The position numbers were made by a program, and so were the translations under genes. 64,000 bases of DNA from Sphingomonas jinjuensis (GTDB lineage: Bacteria > Pseudomonadota > Alphaproteobacteria > Sphingomonadales > Sphingomonadaceae). The notes below the pieces were generated by a model. It ran no database searches. It was not told the origin of the DNA and saw nothing but the letters and a program-made list of their open reading frames with translations. Each line of letters begins with the position of its first letter. Positions within the stretch are counted from its first letter, which is position 1. Positions 27,289 to 36,555 of this stretch are shown here, piece by piece. Where the stretch lies: positions 198,784 to 262,783 of the forward strand of contig NZ_JACIEV010000004.1 in assembly GCF_014197105.1 (NCBI RefSeq), in the 5' to 3' direction.

Positions 27289-28793
27289 CAGCGCGGCGGG
27301 GCCGCGGCGACGTGGCGCGCGATGAAGTCACCGTGGCTCGGCACCGTCGCGACGTAACGCGATAGCGTCGAACGCGCGATGTCGAGTTCGCGCGGCAGGT
27401 CGTCGATCGCCATGCGATCGGCGGACGCGTGATGGCGCGCCGGGCGGACCCCCATGCCTTCCATGACCGACTGCCAGCTCACCGCGCGAAACAGCTCGTC
27501 GACACCCTCCGGGATCAGCCCCGCCGCGCGGAACAGCGCGATGCGCCGCGCCAGCCCCTCGGGCGGCGTCATGTCGCGATAGGCGCGCCAGAACGGCGTG
27601 TCGTCGCGCTGGGTGAGGCAATAGTGCAGCACGATGAAGTCGCGGATCTCCGTATAGTCGGTCACCATCCGCCGATTATATTCGTCGGCCAGTTCGCGCT
27701 CACATGCCGTCGTCGGCAGGAAGCGCAAGAAATATTCTATCCCACGATAGATCAGATGGATCGCGGTCGATTCCAGCGGCTCGATGAAACCCGCCGCCAG
27801 CCCGACGGCCAGGACGTTGCGATCCCACGGCCTGAAGCGCACGCCGGTGCGGAACGCCACCGGCATCGGCTGGGTGACGAGCTCGCCTTCGACCTTGTCC
27901 AGCAGAATCGCGGTCGCCTCGTCGTCGCTCATGTGGCGACTCGAAAAGACATGGCCGTTGCCGGTGCGATGCTGGAGCGGAATGCGCCAGCGCCAGCCGG
28001 CCGGCTGCGCCTCGGCCAGCGTATAGGGCGAGGGCGGGCCGACATTCTCGGTCTGCACCGCGATCGCGCGATCGCACAGCAGCCATTCGCCCCAATCGTC
28101 GAACGCGCCGCCCAGCGCCTTGCCGGCGAGGATCGCACGAAAGCCGGAGCAGTCGATGAAGAACTCCGCCGCCACCTGGCGCCCGTCGCTCAGAACGATG
28201 CGGTCGACGAAGCCGTCGGGGCGCAACGCGACATCGGTGACGATCCCCTCGGTCCGCACGACGCCGCGTTCCTCGGCATAGTGGCGCAGGAAACGCGCGA
28301 CGCGCTTGGCATCGACGTGGAGCGCATAGGCGGCGCCGCCGATCGGCGTGCGCAGCGCCATGAAGGCGGGCGTGAAGCGCCCCTCGCGCGCCATCACCGC
28401 GGCGGGCGCGAAATCCATCAGCGCGCCGGTGTAGCCGTCCGCCACCGCGCGCAGCCACAGCTGGTAGAAATCGGCATGCGTCATCGGCGTGCCGATCGCG
28501 CCGAAGGGATGGAAGTAGCGCTCGCCGACGTGGTGCCAATCGCGAAACTCGATGCCGAGCTTGTAGCTCGCCTGGCACTCGGCGATGAATTCGCTCTCGT
28601 TGACGCCCAGCAGGTGAAGCAGCTGGATGAACGGCGGGATCGTGCTCTCGCCGACGCCGATCGTGCCGATGTCGTCGCTCTCGACCAGCTCGACCGACAG
28701 ATCGGGATGCAAATGCGCGATCAACGCAGCGGCAATCCAGCCGGCGGTGCCGCCGCCGACAATGCAGACGGTTTTCAGGGGTGCGCGCGTCAT
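27288..28793 (-). CDS. Tryptophan-halogenase-like flavoprotein (copy 1)
   Basis: A 501-residue flavin-dependent halogenase-family protein. FAD-binding GGGTAGW is at 13-19, the catalytic lysine of the family is present (K78 in ASYKLGIEF, matching K79 of PrnA), the WxWxIP signature reads WRWRIP, and the active-site glutamate region reads EPLEST. These residues suggest a halide-dependent enzyme rather than a plain monooxygenase. The start is ATG in an ATGA overlap with copy 2. Proteins of this kind recur beside TonB receptors in sugar loci of Caulobacter, Xanthomonas and sphingomonads; their physiological substrate there is unknown. No flavin reductase gene is adjacent. Confidence 0.88.
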   Translation of the reverse strand: MTRAPLKTVCIVGGGTAGWIAAALIAHLHPDLSVELVESDDIGTIGVGESTIPPFIQLLHLLGVNESEFIAECQASYKLGIEFRDWHHVGERYFHPFGAIGTPMTHADFYQLWLRAVADGYTGALMDFAPAAVMAREGRFTPAFMALRTPIGGAAYALHVDAKRVARFLRHYAEERGVVRTEGIVTDVALRPDGFVDRIVLSDGRQVAAEFFIDCSGFRAILAGKALGGAFDDWGEWLLCDRAIAVQTENVGPPSPYTLAEAQPAGWRWRIPLQHRTGNGHVFSSRHMSDDEATAILLDKVEGELVTQPMPVAFRTGVRFRPWDRNVLAVGLAAGFIEPLESTAIHLIYRGIEYFLRFLPTTACERELADEYNRRMVTDYTEIRDFIVLHYCLTQRDDTPFWRAYRDMTPPEGLARRIALFRAAGLIPEGVDELFRAVSWQSVMEGMGVRPARHHASADRMAIDDLPRELDIARSTLSRYVATVPSHGDFIARHVAAAPPR

Positions 28794-30295
28794 CGGTCGA
28801 GCGTCGCCAGGAACTCGGCATGCGTCGGCGTCCGCCGCACCGTATCGGCGACGCTGGCGCGCATCCGGTCGAGCGCGCCACCGACGATACGCGGATCGAC
28901 GCCGGCGACCGCCGGGTTGAGGCTGTCGGGCACGCGGTCGAAACCGGTGTACATCGCCAGCCAGGACGCAGGGTGGAACATCTCCCACCGATAGCGCACG
29001 AACTCGCCGCGCGCGTCCCACAGATCGAGCTTGCAGCGAAGCGTGTCGGGCACCGCCATGTCGCGGCAATGGCGCCAGAACGGCGTGTCGTCGCGTTGCG
29101 TCAGCTTGTAGTGGAGGATGATGAAGTCGCGCACGCGTTCCATCTCGCGCGCGGTGGCGTCATTGAATTCGTCACGCAGCGCCGGCGCCATGGCGCGCGT
29201 CGGAAACAGCTCCTTCAAGCGCTCGATCCCGGTCTCGATCAGCGCGATCGAGGTGGATTCCAACGGCTCCAGGAAGCCGCTCGCCAGCCCAAGCGCGACG
29301 ACGTTGCCCGCCCAGGCTTGGGCCCGCCGCCCCGAGCGGAACGGGATGCGCCGCGGCTCCGTCAGCGGCGCGCCGGGCAGGTCGGCGAGCAACGTCGCGG
29401 TCGCCTCGTCCTCGCTCATCAGCTCGCTGGAATAGACGATGCCGTTGCCGGCGCGATGGCGCAGCGGAATGCGCCATTGCCAGCCCGCCGCCTTGGCATG
29501 GGCACGGGTATAGGCAGGGGGTTCGGCGAGCGCATTCTCGGTCTGCACCGCGACGGCGGCATTGCATGGCAGCCATTGCTGCCAATCCTCGAACCCGACC
29601 CCCATCGCCTCGCCGAGCAGCAGCGAGCGGAAGCCGGTGCAGTCGATGAACAGGTCGCCCTCGATACGGCGGCCATCGTCGAGGCGGATCGCGGCGACAC
29701 CCTGCGCGCACAGCTCGACGGCATCGACGCGCGCATCGATGCGGGTCACCCCGGAGGCTTCGGCATATCGACGCAGGAACTGCGCGAACTTCGACGCGTC
29801 GAGGTGGATCGCCCAGTCGTACACCGCGAGCGGCGTCGGCGCATTGGGCTGGGGTAGCGCCATCCGCCCCGCCTCGGCCAGCATCGCGCCGAGTGAATAG
29901 GCGGTGATCGGCGTCGCATCGCCCTCGGCGCGACGACGATGCCACAGGTGGTGGAACGCAATCTCGCCGTAATCCTGACCATAGAGGCCGAAAGGGTGGA
30001 TGAACCCCTCGCCCACCCGCTTCCAGTCCTGGAACAGGATGCCGAGCTTCACCGTCGCGCCGGTCGCCTGCATGACGGTGCGGTCGTCGAGGCCGAGCTT
30101 GGCGTAGAAGCGGCGGATCGTCGGAATCGTCGCCTCGCCGACGCCGATCGTGCCGATGTCGGAGGATTCGACCAGCGTGATCGTGAGCGGCGTGCCGTGG
30201 AAATGCTTGGCGAAGGCGGCTGCCGCCATCCACCCCGCGGTGCCGCCGCCGACGATGACGAGGTTCTGGATGGGGTTGGGCGTCATGTCATCCAT
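28790..30295 (-). CDS. Tryptophan-halogenase-like flavoprotein (copy 2)
   Basis: A 501-residue paralogue of the next gene, same length but clearly diverged. It has VGGGTAGW near the N-terminus, K83 in ATVKLGILF as the catalytic lysine, WQWRIP as the WxWxIP motif and EPLESTS. Two starts are possible (MDDMTPN at 30295, MTPN at 30286); the first is used. It is the first gene after the terminator at 30471-30504, so its promoter should lie within 30296-30470, where only an R6 repeat and a TATTAT-like hexamer (30459-30464, minus strand) are visible. Confidence 0.88.
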   Translation of the reverse strand: MDDMTPNPIQNLVIVGGGTAGWMAAAAFAKHFHGTPLTITLVESSDIGTIGVGEATIPTIRRFYAKLGLDDRTVMQATGATVKLGILFQDWKRVGEGFIHPFGLYGQDYGEIAFHHLWHRRRAEGDATPITAYSLGAMLAEAGRMALPQPNAPTPLAVYDWAIHLDASKFAQFLRRYAEASGVTRIDARVDAVELCAQGVAAIRLDDGRRIEGDLFIDCTGFRSLLLGEAMGVGFEDWQQWLPCNAAVAVQTENALAEPPAYTRAHAKAAGWQWRIPLRHRAGNGIVYSSELMSEDEATATLLADLPGAPLTEPRRIPFRSGRRAQAWAGNVVALGLASGFLEPLESTSIALIETGIERLKELFPTRAMAPALRDEFNDATAREMERVRDFIILHYKLTQRDDTPFWRHCRDMAVPDTLRCKLDLWDARGEFVRYRWEMFHPASWLAMYTGFDRVPDSLNPAVAGVDPRIVGGALDRMRASVADTVRRTPTHAEFLATLDR

Positions 30296-30329
30296 CTTGC
30301 TCTTGAATCGCCGGGGTTTCCTACCCCCT

Positions 30330-30447
30330 CCGTTCGCCCTGAGGAGAGACTGAGCGCAGGCGAAGGCTCGTCTCGAAGGGCAGGCCAAGCCACCTGTGGC
30401 TCGAGACGGCGCTTCGGCTTCGCTCAGCGCCTCCTCACCACGAACGG
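30330..30447. repeat. R6 inverted repeat pair
   Basis: Arms starting CCGTTCGCCCTGAGGAG and ending CTCCTCACCACGAACGG face each other over about 20 bases, each with imperfect complementarity over roughly 48 bases. The same family occurs at 39791-39855. Confidence 0.7.
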
Positions 30448-30470
30448 TTCGGGGATAATATGCCCGTCTC

Positions 30471-30504
30471 AAAAAAACGGCCGGCGGCGTCACCGCCACC
30501 GGCC
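30471..30504 (-). terminator. Rho-independent terminator after the TonB receptor
   Basis: On the minus strand an 11-pair GC stem (GGCCGGTGGCG with CGCCGCCGGCC, one G-T wobble), a GTGA loop and a run of seven T. It lies about 145 bases past the receptor stop and should separate the GH3-receptor transcript from the halogenase-LacI-MFS genes. Confidence 0.85.
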
Positions 30505-30523
30505 TAGTGGGGAAAACCTATTT

Positions 30524-30626
30524 CCACCCCGGCGAAGGCCGGGGCCCAGTTGCAGGAAGGCGGTTAAGCACCATTCGCTTCATAACTGCGACCGGCGGAA
30601 CTGGACCCCGGCCTTCGCCGGGGTGG
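30524..30626. repeat. R1 inverted repeat pair
   Basis: Left CCACCCCGGCGAAGGCCGGGG and right CCCCGGCCTTCGCCGGGGTGG in opposite orientation, about 60 bases apart, with CCCAGTT/AACTGG extending the similarity inward. It sits between the receptor stop and the terminator. Confidence 0.75.
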
Positions 30627-30647
30627 TGCCTGAACAATCTCCTGCCA

Positions 30648-33600
30648 TCAGAACTTCACCCGGACGCCCGCCGAATAGCGCGGTTCGAACTGGTTGAAGC
30701 TCTGGATCTGCTTGTTGTCCTTGTCGAACTGATAATAATATCGCTCGATCTCGCCGAATATGTTCGATCCGTTCACATACACCTGGAACATGTTGTTGAT
30801 CGAATAGGTGACGTTCGCGTCCCAGTAGTTGGTCGTATCCTGGAAGATCGCGATATTCTGCAAGCTGCCGGTCAAGCGCGGTGAGCGGCGATTCCAGGCG
30901 ATACGCGCCTGCAAGGCCGAATCCTGATACCAGACGGCCAGGTTATACTGGTTCTTCGAATTGTCGACGAACGGGAATGCCTCGCCATCGCGCTGCGGGG
31001 CGCTTTGCGTCTGCTTGCTGCCGGCGCGGGTGTAGTTGGCGTCGACACCGAAGTTGCGCAGCAGGAAGGCATTCGGCGTGATGTCGCTCATCGCCAGCTT
31101 CAGCCCGACCTCAAGCCCCTCGATCTTGCCGCCCGCGCCCTGGATCGGGCGGGTGAACGGCACGGTGCGACGGATCTGGCCGTCACCATCGGCGAAGCGC
31201 CCGTCGTTCACAGTCTGGGTGTTGACGAAGCTGCCGACGTCGAGCCGGAAATAGCCGACGTTGAACAGCGACGCCCGGCCCAGATAATATTCGACCGCCG
31301 CGTCGTAATTGTTCGATCGCCACGGCTTGAGGTTGGGATTGCCCGACGACGAGGCGCTGGTGACCTGGCGGATGCCGCACGGCGCATCGGTGGCGACGCG
31401 CTTGGTGGGATCGCACTGCGAATCGCTGGTCGCGATCGTCAGGCCGCCACCGTAATTGCCGAGGTCGAGGGGGATCATCGTCTTGGCGTAGGAGCCACGT
31501 ACCTTCAACCGATCGGTAACGTTCCACTGCGCGTTGACCGTCGGCAGCCAGTCCCAATAGCTGTTGCCGGCGAAGAAATCTCCGATGTCCTGATTCGTGT
31601 CGCCATAGGGGATGGTGTCGCCGGTCAGGTTCTGGCGCACGCGGATCCGGGTGTGGATACCCTTCACCCCCGCATTCACCTCGACCGGGCCGAGTTCCAG
31701 ATCGGCGTTCACATAGCCCGACTGCTCATAGAAATCGACGTCGTAGGACGAGCCCGGGATGATGACCGGGAAGGCATTGCCGAACACCCGCTCCTGGAAC
31801 GCCTGCGGATCGTTGAAGTCGCGCGGATCGGCGACCCACACGCCGGGGAAGCCGCGCGTCACGCTGCCGAAGTCGCTGAGGAAATAGGTGTTGTTGTTCG
31901 CCGCCAGCTTGGTCGGACGATTGGCGGTGTAGCCCTGGAAGATCGACACCGGGTTGCTGGCGCTCGCCGGCAGGTTCGAATTGAATGCCGGGTTGGGCAC
32001 GTTTTCGCCGGCGCGGCAGGCGCCCGCCGTGGTGTTGTCGAGGACGACGTCGATCGCCTTCCACTGCACCGCGCAGCCGTTGGGATCGCTGGCGCCATTG
32101 CCCGCATAGAGGCGCGAGAAGAGGTGATACACCTCGATCTCGGTGCGCCGCCGGCTGGCGCGCGCGCCCATGTCGACGCGCTTCAGGATACCGAACAGCT
32201 TGTCGCCGTTCTTTTCGAAGTCGTAGGCACCGTCGAGGCGGAAGGCGAGAAGATCCGACTTGTTACGGTTGTTACCCTCCGACGAATAGGCGGCGACCGT
32301 ATAGCTGTCGAGGTTCGCCATATATTGCTGGAGCGTTGCGTTCGGCCCCAGCCCGCCGCCGATCGGGCGATTGAAGCCACCCCAATACAGGTTGTTCGGC
32401 GCGAAGCCGAGCGTCAGCTGCGGATCGCGCGCATAGCCGAGCGGGTTGGGCGCGATGTAGCGGCCGCCGCGGCTGCCGACGACGCCGTTGGTATATTGGC
32501 TCGCCGGATACTGGCTGGCGATGTTCGCCGGATAGAAGGTGCCGCGCGTGGGGTCCGCCGAGTTGCGGAACAGCGTGAAGGTGTGGTCGACGCTGCCGTC
32601 CGCGGTCGACGCCTGCCAGTTCGAAAGGTCGCCTTGCACCTGGCCGTTGGTGTTCTTGTAATCGGCGTCGGCATAGATCGCGCGCGACGTGAAGGTCAGC
32701 GGCCCGCCCTTGTCGTACTTCAGCTCGAGGTTGAAGTTCTTCGATTCCGAATGGATCGTGCGGTTGACGCTGAACGAGTTCACCCACCACGCGTCGAGGT
32801 TGTACTGCTGGACGTTAAGCACCGGCGCGTTGTTGGGGCCGACGATGCTGGTCTGATTCGACACCGCCGGGCTGGTCCAGCCAAGGCCGGTCCAGCGGTT
32901 GGAGATGTTCATGCCCGCGCGCAGGTCATGCTCGACGAAGCGGGTGTAGAAGCCCTCGCCGGTCAGCGTGACGCCGTCGTCGATCTCCCACTGCAACGAT
33001 CCCGACACGCCCAGCCGCTCGCGTTCCACCTCGCGGTGGAAGGTGTCGTAGCCGTGCGGCGACACCCAGTTGGCGCCGTCGCCGCCCCAATCGTTGTTGA
33101 GCAGGTTCGACTGGCTGAAGCCCGCATAATTATTGCCGAGCGTGATGTTGCCGTAGCCCGCCGAGACGAGGACGCCGAAGCGATCCGTCCGCCAGCTGAG
33201 CAGCCCCGACGTCACGTAATCGTCGGTCTTGGTGTCGCGCCCGGTCTGATATTCGCCCTGCGCCGAGGCGGTCAGGCCGGTCTTGAAGTCGAACGGGCGG
33301 CGCGTGCGCAAGTCGAGCGTGCCCGACAGGCCGGACAGGGCGTTGCGCACGTCCTGCGACTTGAAGACGACGACGCCGCTGAACAGCTGGGCGGGGATGT
33401 CGTTGAGATTCGGCTGCGCGCTGCCGAGGTTGGCCGGCGACAGATATTGCTCGCCGTTGAGCAGCGTCACCACCTGCGGCAGGCCGCGGATGTTGACCGT
33501 CGCGCCCTCGCCCGCCGACCGCTGGATCTGCACGCCGGAAATGCGCTGGAGCGAATCGACGATGGTGACGTCGGGCAGCTTGCCGATATCCTCGGCGCTG

Positions 33601-33833
33601 ATCGCGTCAACGATCGCCGCGCTCTGGCGCTTGACGTCGATCGACTTGGCCTGGCTGGCGCGGATGCCGGTGACGACGATCTCGTCGCCGCCCGGCCCAT
33701 CGGTGTCCTGGCTGGGCGGCCCGGCCTCGACCGGCGCCTCGGTGGTCGAGGCCGGCGTGACGGTCTGCGCCCAGGCGGGCGTGGCGAGCGCGCTGGTCGC
33801 GAGCAACGCGGCGGCGATCCTCTTGGTGTTCAT
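30648..33833 (-). CDS. TonB-dependent receptor of a carbohydrate locus
   Basis: A 1061-residue outer-membrane receptor: signal peptide about 1-23 (LATPAWAQT), TonB box-like DEIVVTGIRAS about 48-58, plug domain (DVTIVDSLQRISGVQIQRS, ATVNIRGLPQVVTLLNGEQ), then a long barrel ending GVRVKF. The plug motifs are those of the Caulobacter/Xanthomonas sugar-type receptors. I chose ATG at 33833 because AGAGGGG precedes it and the signal peptide begins there; an upstream ATG at 33860 overlaps the GH3 stop as ATGA and may mark coupling. It follows the GH3 gene and probably imports an oligosaccharide. Confidence 0.93.
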   Translation of the reverse strand: MNTKRIAAALLATSALATPAWAQTVTPASTTEAPVEAGPPSQDTDGPGGDEIVVTGIRASQAKSIDVKRQSAAIVDAISAEDIGKLPDVTIVDSLQRISGVQIQRSAGEGATVNIRGLPQVVTLLNGEQYLSPANLGSAQPNLNDIPAQLFSGVVVFKSQDVRNALSGLSGTLDLRTRRPFDFKTGLTASAQGEYQTGRDTKTDDYVTSGLLSWRTDRFGVLVSAGYGNITLGNNYAGFSQSNLLNNDWGGDGANWVSPHGYDTFHREVERERLGVSGSLQWEIDDGVTLTGEGFYTRFVEHDLRAGMNISNRWTGLGWTSPAVSNQTSIVGPNNAPVLNVQQYNLDAWWVNSFSVNRTIHSESKNFNLELKYDKGGPLTFTSRAIYADADYKNTNGQVQGDLSNWQASTADGSVDHTFTLFRNSADPTRGTFYPANIASQYPASQYTNGVVGSRGGRYIAPNPLGYARDPQLTLGFAPNNLYWGGFNRPIGGGLGPNATLQQYMANLDSYTVAAYSSEGNNRNKSDLLAFRLDGAYDFEKNGDKLFGILKRVDMGARASRRRTEIEVYHLFSRLYAGNGASDPNGCAVQWKAIDVVLDNTTAGACRAGENVPNPAFNSNLPASASNPVSIFQGYTANRPTKLAANNNTYFLSDFGSVTRGFPGVWVADPRDFNDPQAFQERVFGNAFPVIIPGSSYDVDFYEQSGYVNADLELGPVEVNAGVKGIHTRIRVRQNLTGDTIPYGDTNQDIGDFFAGNSYWDWLPTVNAQWNVTDRLKVRGSYAKTMIPLDLGNYGGGLTIATSDSQCDPTKRVATDAPCGIRQVTSASSSGNPNLKPWRSNNYDAAVEYYLGRASLFNVGYFRLDVGSFVNTQTVNDGRFADGDGQIRRTVPFTRPIQGAGGKIEGLEVGLKLAMSDITPNAFLLRNFGVDANYTRAGSKQTQSAPQRDGEAFPFVDNSKNQYNLAVWYQDSALQARIAWNRRSPRLTGSLQNIAIFQDTTNYWDANVTYSINNMFQVYVNGSNIFGEIERYYYQFDKDNKQIQSFNQFEPRYSAGVRVKF

Positions 33834-33856
33834 CGTTCCCCTCTTTTTCTCGTTGG

Positions 33857-36082
33857 TCATGGTTTCATCGTCGTGGGTCGAAGCTCGGCGGTGCGGACGA
33901 TCGTGCGGTCGGTCGCGTCGCGGGCGAGCGCGACGCGGTAACGGCCGCCGGCGATCCGCCAGCCGGGCAGCGTGGTGTCGTAATCGGCGACGATCCGCGG
34001 GTTCGCGATCAGCGTCACGCGGCGCGTCTCGCCCGGCTTCAGCGTCACGCGCTCGAACGCGGCCAGGCGCATCGGATGGCCGCCGCCGTCGCGCGCGACG
34101 TACATCTGCGGCACATCGGCGCCGGCGCGCTTGCCGGTGTTGACGACGTCGACGGTAAGCGACAACCGCGTGCCGCCGGTCAGCACCGGGTTGCGATAGG
34201 CGAACTGCGTGTAGCTGAGCCCATGGCCGAAGGGGTACAGCGGCCGCTGCCCCTTCTTCTCGTACCAGCGGTAACCGACGTCGGCGCCCTCGGGATAGTC
34301 GACGGTCCAGCCGGTGAGCGCATTGGCTTGCGGCGCGCCCGGGTTGGCGGCGGCAGCGGCGGCGGACTTCGCCATCCGCTCGCGGCCCGGCGGGGTCGGA
34401 CGCGGCGCCTGGTCGGCGCTCGCCGGGAAGGTGATCGGCAGGCGGCCCGACGGATTGACTTGGCCGAACAGGATGTTGGCGATCGCCTCGCCGCCGCGCT
34501 GGCCGGGATACCAGGCCTCGACGATCGCGGGCACCTTCTGCACCCAGGGCATCAGCACCGGGCCACCCGTCTCCAGCATCGCCACCGTCTTCGGCTGCGC
34601 GGCGGCGACCGCCTCGACCAGCGCGTCCTGGCGGCCGGGCAGCGACAGGTCATCGGCATCGGCCGCCTCGGTCGTCCATTGCGTCGCGAACACGATCGCG
34701 ACGTCCGCCGCCTTCGCCACCGCCGCCGCCCGCGCCGGATCGCGGCCGTCGTCGAAGGTCACGCGCGCTTGCGGGGCGAGCGCGCGGATCGCGGCGAGCG
34801 GCACGCTCTTGTGATAGGTGATCCGCGTGAACGACGCCGCGGGATGATCGGCGGGCAGCGGTATCTCGAGCGCGACGCCGCCGACCGATCGCACCTGGCT
34901 CGACCCACCGCCCGACAGCACGCCGATGTCGGCACGCCCGCCGATCACCGCGATCCGCTTCACGCTCGGCGACAGCGGCAGCAGCGCGCCCTCGTTGCGC
35001 AGCAGCACCATCCCCGCCTCGATCGCGTCCTGCGCGACGCGGGCATGCGCGGCATAGGGGATCGGCAAGGGCTTGGCCGGCATCGCCTTGTCGAAGGCGC
35101 CCGTCGCGATCAGCCCGGTCAGATAGCGCGCGACCATGTCGTCGAGCCGCGCCATCGGCACCTGGCCCGCCTCCACCGCGACCTTCAGCGGCGCACCGAA
35201 ATAGATCGCGCGATCGAGTTCCTGCCCCGATTCCTGGTCGAGCCCGGCGTTCGCGGCCTTCACGGTCGAATGCACCGCGCCCCAGTCGCTCATCACCCAG
35301 CCGGGATAGCCCCAGTCGCGCTTCAGCACATCGGTGAGGAGGAAGCGGTTCTCGCACGCCCAGTCGCCGCCGACCTTGTTATAGGCGCACATGACCGCAC
35401 CCGGCCGTCCCTGCTCGATCGCGATCTCGAACGCCAGAAGGTCGCTCATCCGCAGCCCTGCCTCGCCGATCCGCGCGTCGAGGATCGATCGTCCGGTTTC
35501 CTGCGGGTTGAGCGCCCAATGCTTGACCGTCGAGACGATCGCGTTCGACTGGACGCCCGCGATATGCGCGCCGCCCAGCGTGCCGGCGAGCAGCGGATCT
35601 TCACCCAGATATTCGAAGTTGCGCCCGCCCCACGGATCGCGCGTCAGGTTGACGCCGCCCGCCAGCAGTATGTTGAAGCGCTTCGCCCGCGCCTCCGCGC
35701 CGATCATCGCACCGCCGGCGCGCGCGACGGCGGGATCGAACGAGGCGGCGGTGGCGAGGCTGGAGGGCAGCGCGGTCGCAGTGTCGCCCTTGCGCTGCTC
35801 GACCTGGTTGGCGACGCCGAGGCTGGCGTCGCTCTGGCGCGTCGTCGGGATGCCGAGCCGGGGAATGCCGTCGACATGGCCGGCGGACGGGATCAGTTCC
35901 TCCCGCGTCTTGCCCGTCGCCATCGGCGGGAACAGGCCGTGGACCAGCTCAATCTTCTCGTCGATCGTCATCCGCGCGACCAGCGCATTGGCGCGGGCGC
36001 GCGCGCCGCTCGCGGTCGGCTCCTGCGCCACCGCGGCGACCGCGACCGATCCCGCCAGCAATAGTCCCGTCAGCTTCAGCAA
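33857..36082 (-). CDS. Exported GH3 beta-glycosidase
   Basis: About 741 residues: signal peptide (LLLAGSVAVAAVAQ), GH3 N-terminal barrel with VNLTRDPWGGRNFEYLGEDP and the nucleophile Asp in WVMSDWGAV, the C-terminal GH3 domain (GGGSSQVRS, LPITFP) and a fibronectin-III-like end (GRLPITFP ... VTLKPGETRRV). It should cleave beta-linked glucose or xylose from oligosaccharides in the periplasm. No ATG suits the signal peptide; TTG at 36082 with AGGGGA upstream is used, and GTG at 36112 is an alternative. First gene of the sugar locus, overlapping the next by ATGA. Confidence 0.9.
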   Translation of the reverse strand: MLKLTGLLLAGSVAVAAVAQEPTASGARARANALVARMTIDEKIELVHGLFPPMATGKTREELIPSAGHVDGIPRLGIPTTRQSDASLGVANQVEQRKGDTATALPSSLATAASFDPAVARAGGAMIGAEARAKRFNILLAGGVNLTRDPWGGRNFEYLGEDPLLAGTLGGAHIAGVQSNAIVSTVKHWALNPQETGRSILDARIGEAGLRMSDLLAFEIAIEQGRPGAVMCAYNKVGGDWACENRFLLTDVLKRDWGYPGWVMSDWGAVHSTVKAANAGLDQESGQELDRAIYFGAPLKVAVEAGQVPMARLDDMVARYLTGLIATGAFDKAMPAKPLPIPYAAHARVAQDAIEAGMVLLRNEGALLPLSPSVKRIAVIGGRADIGVLSGGGSSQVRSVGGVALEIPLPADHPAASFTRITYHKSVPLAAIRALAPQARVTFDDGRDPARAAAVAKAADVAIVFATQWTTEAADADDLSLPGRQDALVEAVAAAQPKTVAMLETGGPVLMPWVQKVPAIVEAWYPGQRGGEAIANILFGQVNPSGRLPITFPASADQAPRPTPPGRERMAKSAAAAAANPGAPQANALTGWTVDYPEGADVGYRWYEKKGQRPLYPFGHGLSYTQFAYRNPVLTGGTRLSLTVDVVNTGKRAGADVPQMYVARDGGGHPMRLAAFERVTLKPGETRRVTLIANPRIVADYDTTLPGWRIAGGRYRVALARDATDRTIVRTAELRPTTMKP

Positions 36083-36555
36083 AATCCCAAATCCCCTGTC
36101 GTCGACACGCACGAATCCGCCCGTCGAGGCGCAGTCCCCGGCGGCGTCGCCATGCCCGCGGCACGGCCGATCCCGTTGCTTGCGGCACACGCATGGGCGC
36201 AGCCGCATCAGCCTGTAATTACTGGATAACCTCCATCCCATCCTCCCGCAGCGATGCTGTTCGCGCATCGTCCACGACGCTAATGGAGCACAGACTGATA
36301 ACGTTCACAACAATAAAGTTTGTGCCCCTGCATTCGTATGTCGGGGTGATGCAGCGCAGCCACAGCTTGACTTTTCCACCGCGGCGCAGCATTTGATGGG
36401 CTGCCGCAGCGTTGCAGCGTGAACGGGCTTAACCGCCTTGGCTCCGCAGCTGGCATTCGTTTTAAGGGGCTCTCGTCACGCGGGGCGTCGGATTTTCCCC
36501 CCGCCGCCCGTGCGCCATGTCGCGCGTGGGACGGCCTCATATCTCAAGGTACCAC
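36083..36555. other. 473-base divergent control region (GH3 locus / DEAD-box helicase)
   Basis: No gene seen. It holds a LacI-type palindrome at 36296-36309 and, for the helicase, TTGACT (36367-36372) as a fair -35 without a good -10. The stretch between it and the helicase ATG would give a leader of more than 100 bases; long leaders are usual for cold-inducible DEAD-box genes, but no cold-box was recognised. Confidence 0.5.
36296..36309. promoter_or_regulatory. Candidate LacI-family operator
   Basis: TGATAACGTTCACA is palindromic at 10 of 14 positions around the central CG (AACGTT core), the pattern bound by LacI-family regulators. It is upstream of the GH3-receptor genes and the only such site noticed in the locus control region. 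The regulator is likely the LacI-family protein at 26230-27288. Confidence 0.45.

Noticed and set aside
31005..33941. A 978-codon plus-strand frame opposite the second TonB receptor
   Set aside because: Same reason: low-information antisense composition and no recognisable motif, while the opposite strand encodes a complete receptor.
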